A stretch of DNA of 16,277 bases. It comes from Alistipes sp. (lineage in GTDB: Bacteria > Bacteroidota > Bacteroidia > Bacteroidales > Rikenellaceae). Shown here in pieces: positions 14,299-16,277 of the stretch. The position numbers and the translations under genes are program-made. The stretch's first letter is position 1. Each line of letters opens with the position of its first letter. The notes beneath the pieces were generated by a model. That model did not search any database and had not been told where the DNA came from. It saw nothing but the letters and a program-made list of their open reading frames with translations. The stretch spans positions 1 through 16,277 of the forward strand of contig JAGBWT010000206.1 of the NCBI GenBank assembly GCA_017629615.1, read 5' to 3'.

Positions 14299-14306
14299 CA
14301 AAGTTA
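14299..14306 (-). promoter_or_regulatory. -7 promoter box for the 228-aa gene and S9 peptidase gene
   Basis: TAACTTTG read leftward from 14306 matches TAnnTTTG exactly, 24 bp before the ATG at 14274. No good TTTG is seen 19 bp upstream, so the promoter may be weak or need an activator. Confidence 0.5.
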
Positions 14307-14350
14307 ATTATAATTCCTTAAATATGGTGCGCTTTCGTCTCAAAAACGCT

Positions 14351-15331
14351 CTAACGCAGTCGTATGGTCTGCCCGTGTGCAAACTCCTCGCCACGACCAA
14401 GTCCGTTGAGGCGGGCAAGTTTGCGCTTGCGTATGCCATAGGATTGTGCCAACGAGTGGAGCGTCTCGTCGCGACGTACGATATGGAGCATCGCATTGCC
14501 CTCCCAACGAGCCTTCTTGCGCTCGATATAGACGATAGCACCCTGCGAGAGTGAATCACTCTTCGCGGCGTCGTTGAACTTGCGAAGCGTATTTTCGCCA
14601 ATCTGGAATGTCTGGCCGAGCGAACGGTATGTGTCGCCATTCTTGGCCAATACATAGCAGGTGTGGTTGGAGCGATAGACGTTGTAGCCACGATGCGAGT
14701 TGATGGTTACGCGATAGGCATCGGGGTTGATAAGTATGTCGCTTGTTGCGGTGCTTTGGCTCTTGAACCAGGCCTCGGTACCCTCGGCATTTTGGCGCGA
14801 GGCGTAGATGGCTGCACCGTCCTCCTGGTCGAGCAGGTCGAGACGGTAGGTCTCGATGATTTTGACAAGTCGCTCGGCATAGTCGGGTGCAGTGGCGTAG
14901 CCTGCGGCCTTTAAGCCATAGGCCCAACGGCGATAGTCGTTCGAAGGGTAGGCAAAGAGGGAGTCGTAGCGAGGCGACGAGTCGAGAAATTCGGCGTGGT
15001 CGAGATACGAAGCCTCGACCGAAGGGTAGGCACGGAAACATTCGCCCTTGGCATCGTCGTCGTGATATACACGACGGCCGTGCCACGACTTTTTGCACTT
15101 GATGCCAAAGTGGTTGTTCGACTCTTTCGATAGTTGGCTGTTGCCTGCGTCCGATTCGAGGATTCCCTGCGCCATCGTGATACTTGCCGGAATGCCGTAG
15201 CGCTCCATATGGGCTACGGCAATCGACTTATAGCGGTCGATATACTCTTCGCGGGTTTGGCGACTTTGGGCCGAGAGTGTGGCTGCGAGCAGCAAAAGCG
15301 CGATAGTTATTGCGGATTTGGAAATTTTCAT
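14351..15331 (-). CDS. Exported GH73-type glucosaminidase with LysM-like repeats
   Basis: The 326-aa protein starts with a signal peptide (residues 1-22, ending LSAQ). Residues about 30-170 are a GH73/Flg-J-like N-acetylglucosaminidase domain with GIPASITMAQGILES, in which Glu59 is the likely catalytic acid, followed by NNHFGIKCKKSWHG and the AYPSVEASYLDHAEFL region typical of the family. Two LysM-like peptidoglycan-binding repeats follow at about 224-270 (CYVLAKNGDTYRSLGQTF) and 281-326 (MLHIVRRDETLHSLAQSYGI). It should cut GlcNAc-MurNAc bonds in the periplasm during growth or division. The start at 15331 is the only ATG before the signal peptide. Spacing to the downstream 228-aa gene is 76 bp and that gene has its own -7 box, so cotranscription is not required. 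Confidence 0.93.
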   Translation of the reverse strand: MKISKSAITIALLLLAATLSAQSRQTREEYIDRYKSIAVAHMERYGIPASITMAQGILESDAGNSQLSKESNNHFGIKCKKSWHGRRVYHDDDAKGECFRAYPSVEASYLDHAEFLDSSPRYDSLFAYPSNDYRRWAYGLKAAGYATAPDYAERLVKIIETYRLDLLDQEDGAAIYASRQNAEGTEAWFKSQSTATSDILINPDAYRVTINSHRGYNVYRSNHTCYVLAKNGDTYRSLGQTFQIGENTLRKFNDAAKSDSLSQGAIVYIERKKARWEGNAMLHIVRRDETLHSLAQSYGIRKRKLARLNGLGRGEEFAHGQTIRLR

Positions 15332-15339
15332 TATCTTTG
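15310..15339 (+). promoter_or_regulatory. Promoter of the glycosyltransferase genes
   Basis: TTG at 15310-15312 and TATCTTTG at 15332-15339 are separated by 19 bp, a good Bacteroidetes promoter. It overlaps the first codons of the divergent glucosaminidase gene. Transcription should begin near 15346, giving a leader of about 110 nt before the ATG at 15456. Confidence 0.6.
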
Positions 15340-15387
15340 TATTTAAGTTAATGACCTGTGTGGCAGGTGGTAGCTGTCACGACAGAG

Positions 15388-15418
15388 CAAAGATAACAGA
15401 TTTTGTAGAAAAAAACAA
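15388..15418 (-). promoter_or_regulatory. Promoter of the glucosaminidase gene
   Basis: Reading leftward, TTG (15418-15416) is followed after 20 bp by TATCTTTG (15395-15388), an exact -7 match. The start should be near 15381, about 50 nt before the ATG at 15331, so this transcript overlaps the 5' end of the rightward transcript. Confidence 0.65.
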
Positions 15419-15455
15419 TAATCCTACGACCCGCATAACCCGATATCTGTCCGAT

Positions 15456-16172
15456 ATGAACCCATTGCATATTATAACCCCTGTAAAAGACTCGATAGAA
15501 TCGACCATTGAGACCGTTCGCGCAATCCTGGCGTCGAATATTGCTGTGCCGTATATCTATACGATATACAACGATTTCAGTACGGCGGAGAATACGGCTC
15601 TCTTGGAGAGGTATTCTGCCGAGTTGGGCTTCGAGTTGGTTAATTTGTCGGATATTACCGACCACCCATCGCCAAACTATCTGCTCGTGTTGCAACGCTG
15701 TCAGGAGCGGGCTTTGGCCGCAGGGGCCGACCTTGTGATTGTCGAGTCGGACGTGGTGGTTGCTCCCGATACGTTGCAGCGTCTGGCCGAGGGTGCTGCC
15801 GAGCGCGAAGATTGCGGTATAGCGGCATCGGTTACGGTCGATGACGAGGGCGAGATAAACTACCCGTATGAGTATGCGCGTGGTCGCGAACCACAACCCT
15901 ATTCGGTTAAGAAGCATTGCAGTTTCTGCTGTTCGTTGCTGACCAATCGCTTTTTGCAGGCCTATGATTTTCATCAGATGAATCCCGATAAGCATTGGTT
16001 CGATGTCCATATCTCGCAGGAGTCGCGTGCGCGGGGATTTGCCAACTACCTGTTCGTAAATCTGCCTGTTGTGCATCGTCCGCACAGTTCGCGTCCGTGG
16101 AAGCAACTCAAATACACCAATCCGATAAAGTATTATTGGCGTAAATTCACCAAGAAAGTCGATAAAATCTAA
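15456..16172 (+). CDS. Glycosyltransferase family 2-like protein
   Basis: The 238-aa product, from the ATG at 15456, begins MNPLHIITPVKDS, the first beta strand of a GT-A fold. An NDFS turn at residues 39-42 resembles the nucleotide-binding NDGS of family 2 enzymes, and VESDVVV (about 96-102) sits where the metal-binding DxD motif is expected. The rest (CCSLLTNRFLQAYDFHQMNP, HWFDVHISQESRARG, VVHRPHSSRPW) resembles the acceptor half of small GT2 proteins. It has no signal peptide or membrane helix and should act at the cytosolic face on a surface glycan. An in-frame extension upstream to 15279 runs through the promoter and was rejected. The next gene begins 2 bp after its stop. Donor and acceptor sugars are unknown. 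Confidence 0.85.
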   Translation: MNPLHIITPVKDSIESTIETVRAILASNIAVPYIYTIYNDFSTAENTALLERYSAELGFELVNLSDITDHPSPNYLLVLQRCQERALAAGADLVIVESDVVVAPDTLQRLAEGAAEREDCGIAASVTVDDEGEINYPYEYARGREPQPYSVKKHCSFCCSLLTNRFLQAYDFHQMNPDKHWFDVHISQESRARGFANYLFVNLPVVHRPHSSRPWKQLKYTNPIKYYWRKFTKKVDKI

Positions 16173-16174
16173 CT

Positions 16175-16277
16175 ATGTCAGCCACTCAATCGCTTGTGTC
16201 GGTTGTGATGCCGGCGTATAATATGGCCGACTATATCGAGGAGTCGATAGAGTCGGTTTTGGCTTCGCACTATCCCC
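16175..16277 (+). CDS. Glycosyltransferase family 2, 5' end only
   Basis: Thirty-four codons are visible before the window ends. The translation begins MSATQSLVSVVMPAYNMADY and continues with IEESIESVLASHYP, the standard start of GT2 glycosyltransferases (VSVVMPAYN, then an amphipathic helix ending in SVL). It starts 2 bp after the preceding glycosyltransferase stop, so the two are in one operon, probably part of a surface-polysaccharide cluster continuing to the right. Confidence 0.88.
   Translation, partial: MSATQSLVSVVMPAYNMADYIEESIESVLASHYP

Noticed and set aside
14275..14301. TTG start for the 228-aa gene
   Set aside because: The TTG is part of the TAACTTTG promoter box, so it cannot be in the transcript made from that promoter.

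Overview
The window looks like chromosomal DNA of an anaerobic gut-type Bacteroidetes, most likely order Bacteroidales; an Alistipes-like genome is my best guess but is not proven. The reasons are Bacteroidetes-style promoters (-7 box TAnnTTTG with a TTTG or TTG element about 19 bases upstream), weak or absent Shine-Dalgarno sites at most genes, and gene types common in that phylum: exported DPP-IV peptidase, PF12831-type FAD oxidoreductases, an SSF symporter, and a glucosaminidase with LysM-like repeats.

Layout. (1) 1-2645, minus strand: the 5' part of an exported FAD-dependent oxidoreductase that runs off the left edge, preceded by a WecA/TagO-type undecaprenyl-phosphate sugar-1-phosphate transferase. 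(2) 2863-6721, plus strand: a second FAD oxidoreductase of the same family, apparently cytosolic and with an extra N-terminal beta-rich domain, then 436 bp of structured repeats, then an SSF sodium:solute symporter ending in a strong intrinsic terminator. (3) 6926-11026, plus strand: a tight glpA-glpB-glpC operon with its own promoter, encoding a complete anaerobic glycerol-3-phosphate dehydrogenase. (4) 11027-11466: a second repeat-rich intergenic block built from the same parts as the first. (5) 11467-15331, minus strand: a DPP-IV-like S9 peptidase in an operon with an unrecognised conserved-looking protein, then an exported glucosaminidase with LysM-like repeats. (6) 15456 to the right edge, plus strand: two glycosyltransferase-2-like genes, the second cut by the window end.

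How the genes work together. GlpABC oxidises glycerol-3-phosphate to dihydroxyacetone phosphate and passes electrons to the membrane quinone pool. No glycerol kinase, facilitator or G3P transporter is in the window. The two FAD oxidoreductases and the symporter may form an uptake-and-oxidation pathway for an unidentified organic solute; this is inference from proximity and family. The WecA-like enzyme, glucosaminidase and glycosyltransferases belong to envelope and surface-polysaccharide metabolism.

The least conventional content is in the two repeat-rich intergenic blocks (4689-5062 and 11025-11418). Both carry hairpin units with a conserved core (GTAC, five-base loop, GTAC) whose outer stem changes in a compensatory way between copies. 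Both have an almost identical 41-bp linker between units, and both end in a short array of a roughly 9-bp GGGTAnnCT repeat. I do not recognise this composite element. A further notable point is a pair of near-consensus promoters at 15310-15418 whose predicted transcripts overlap head to head.
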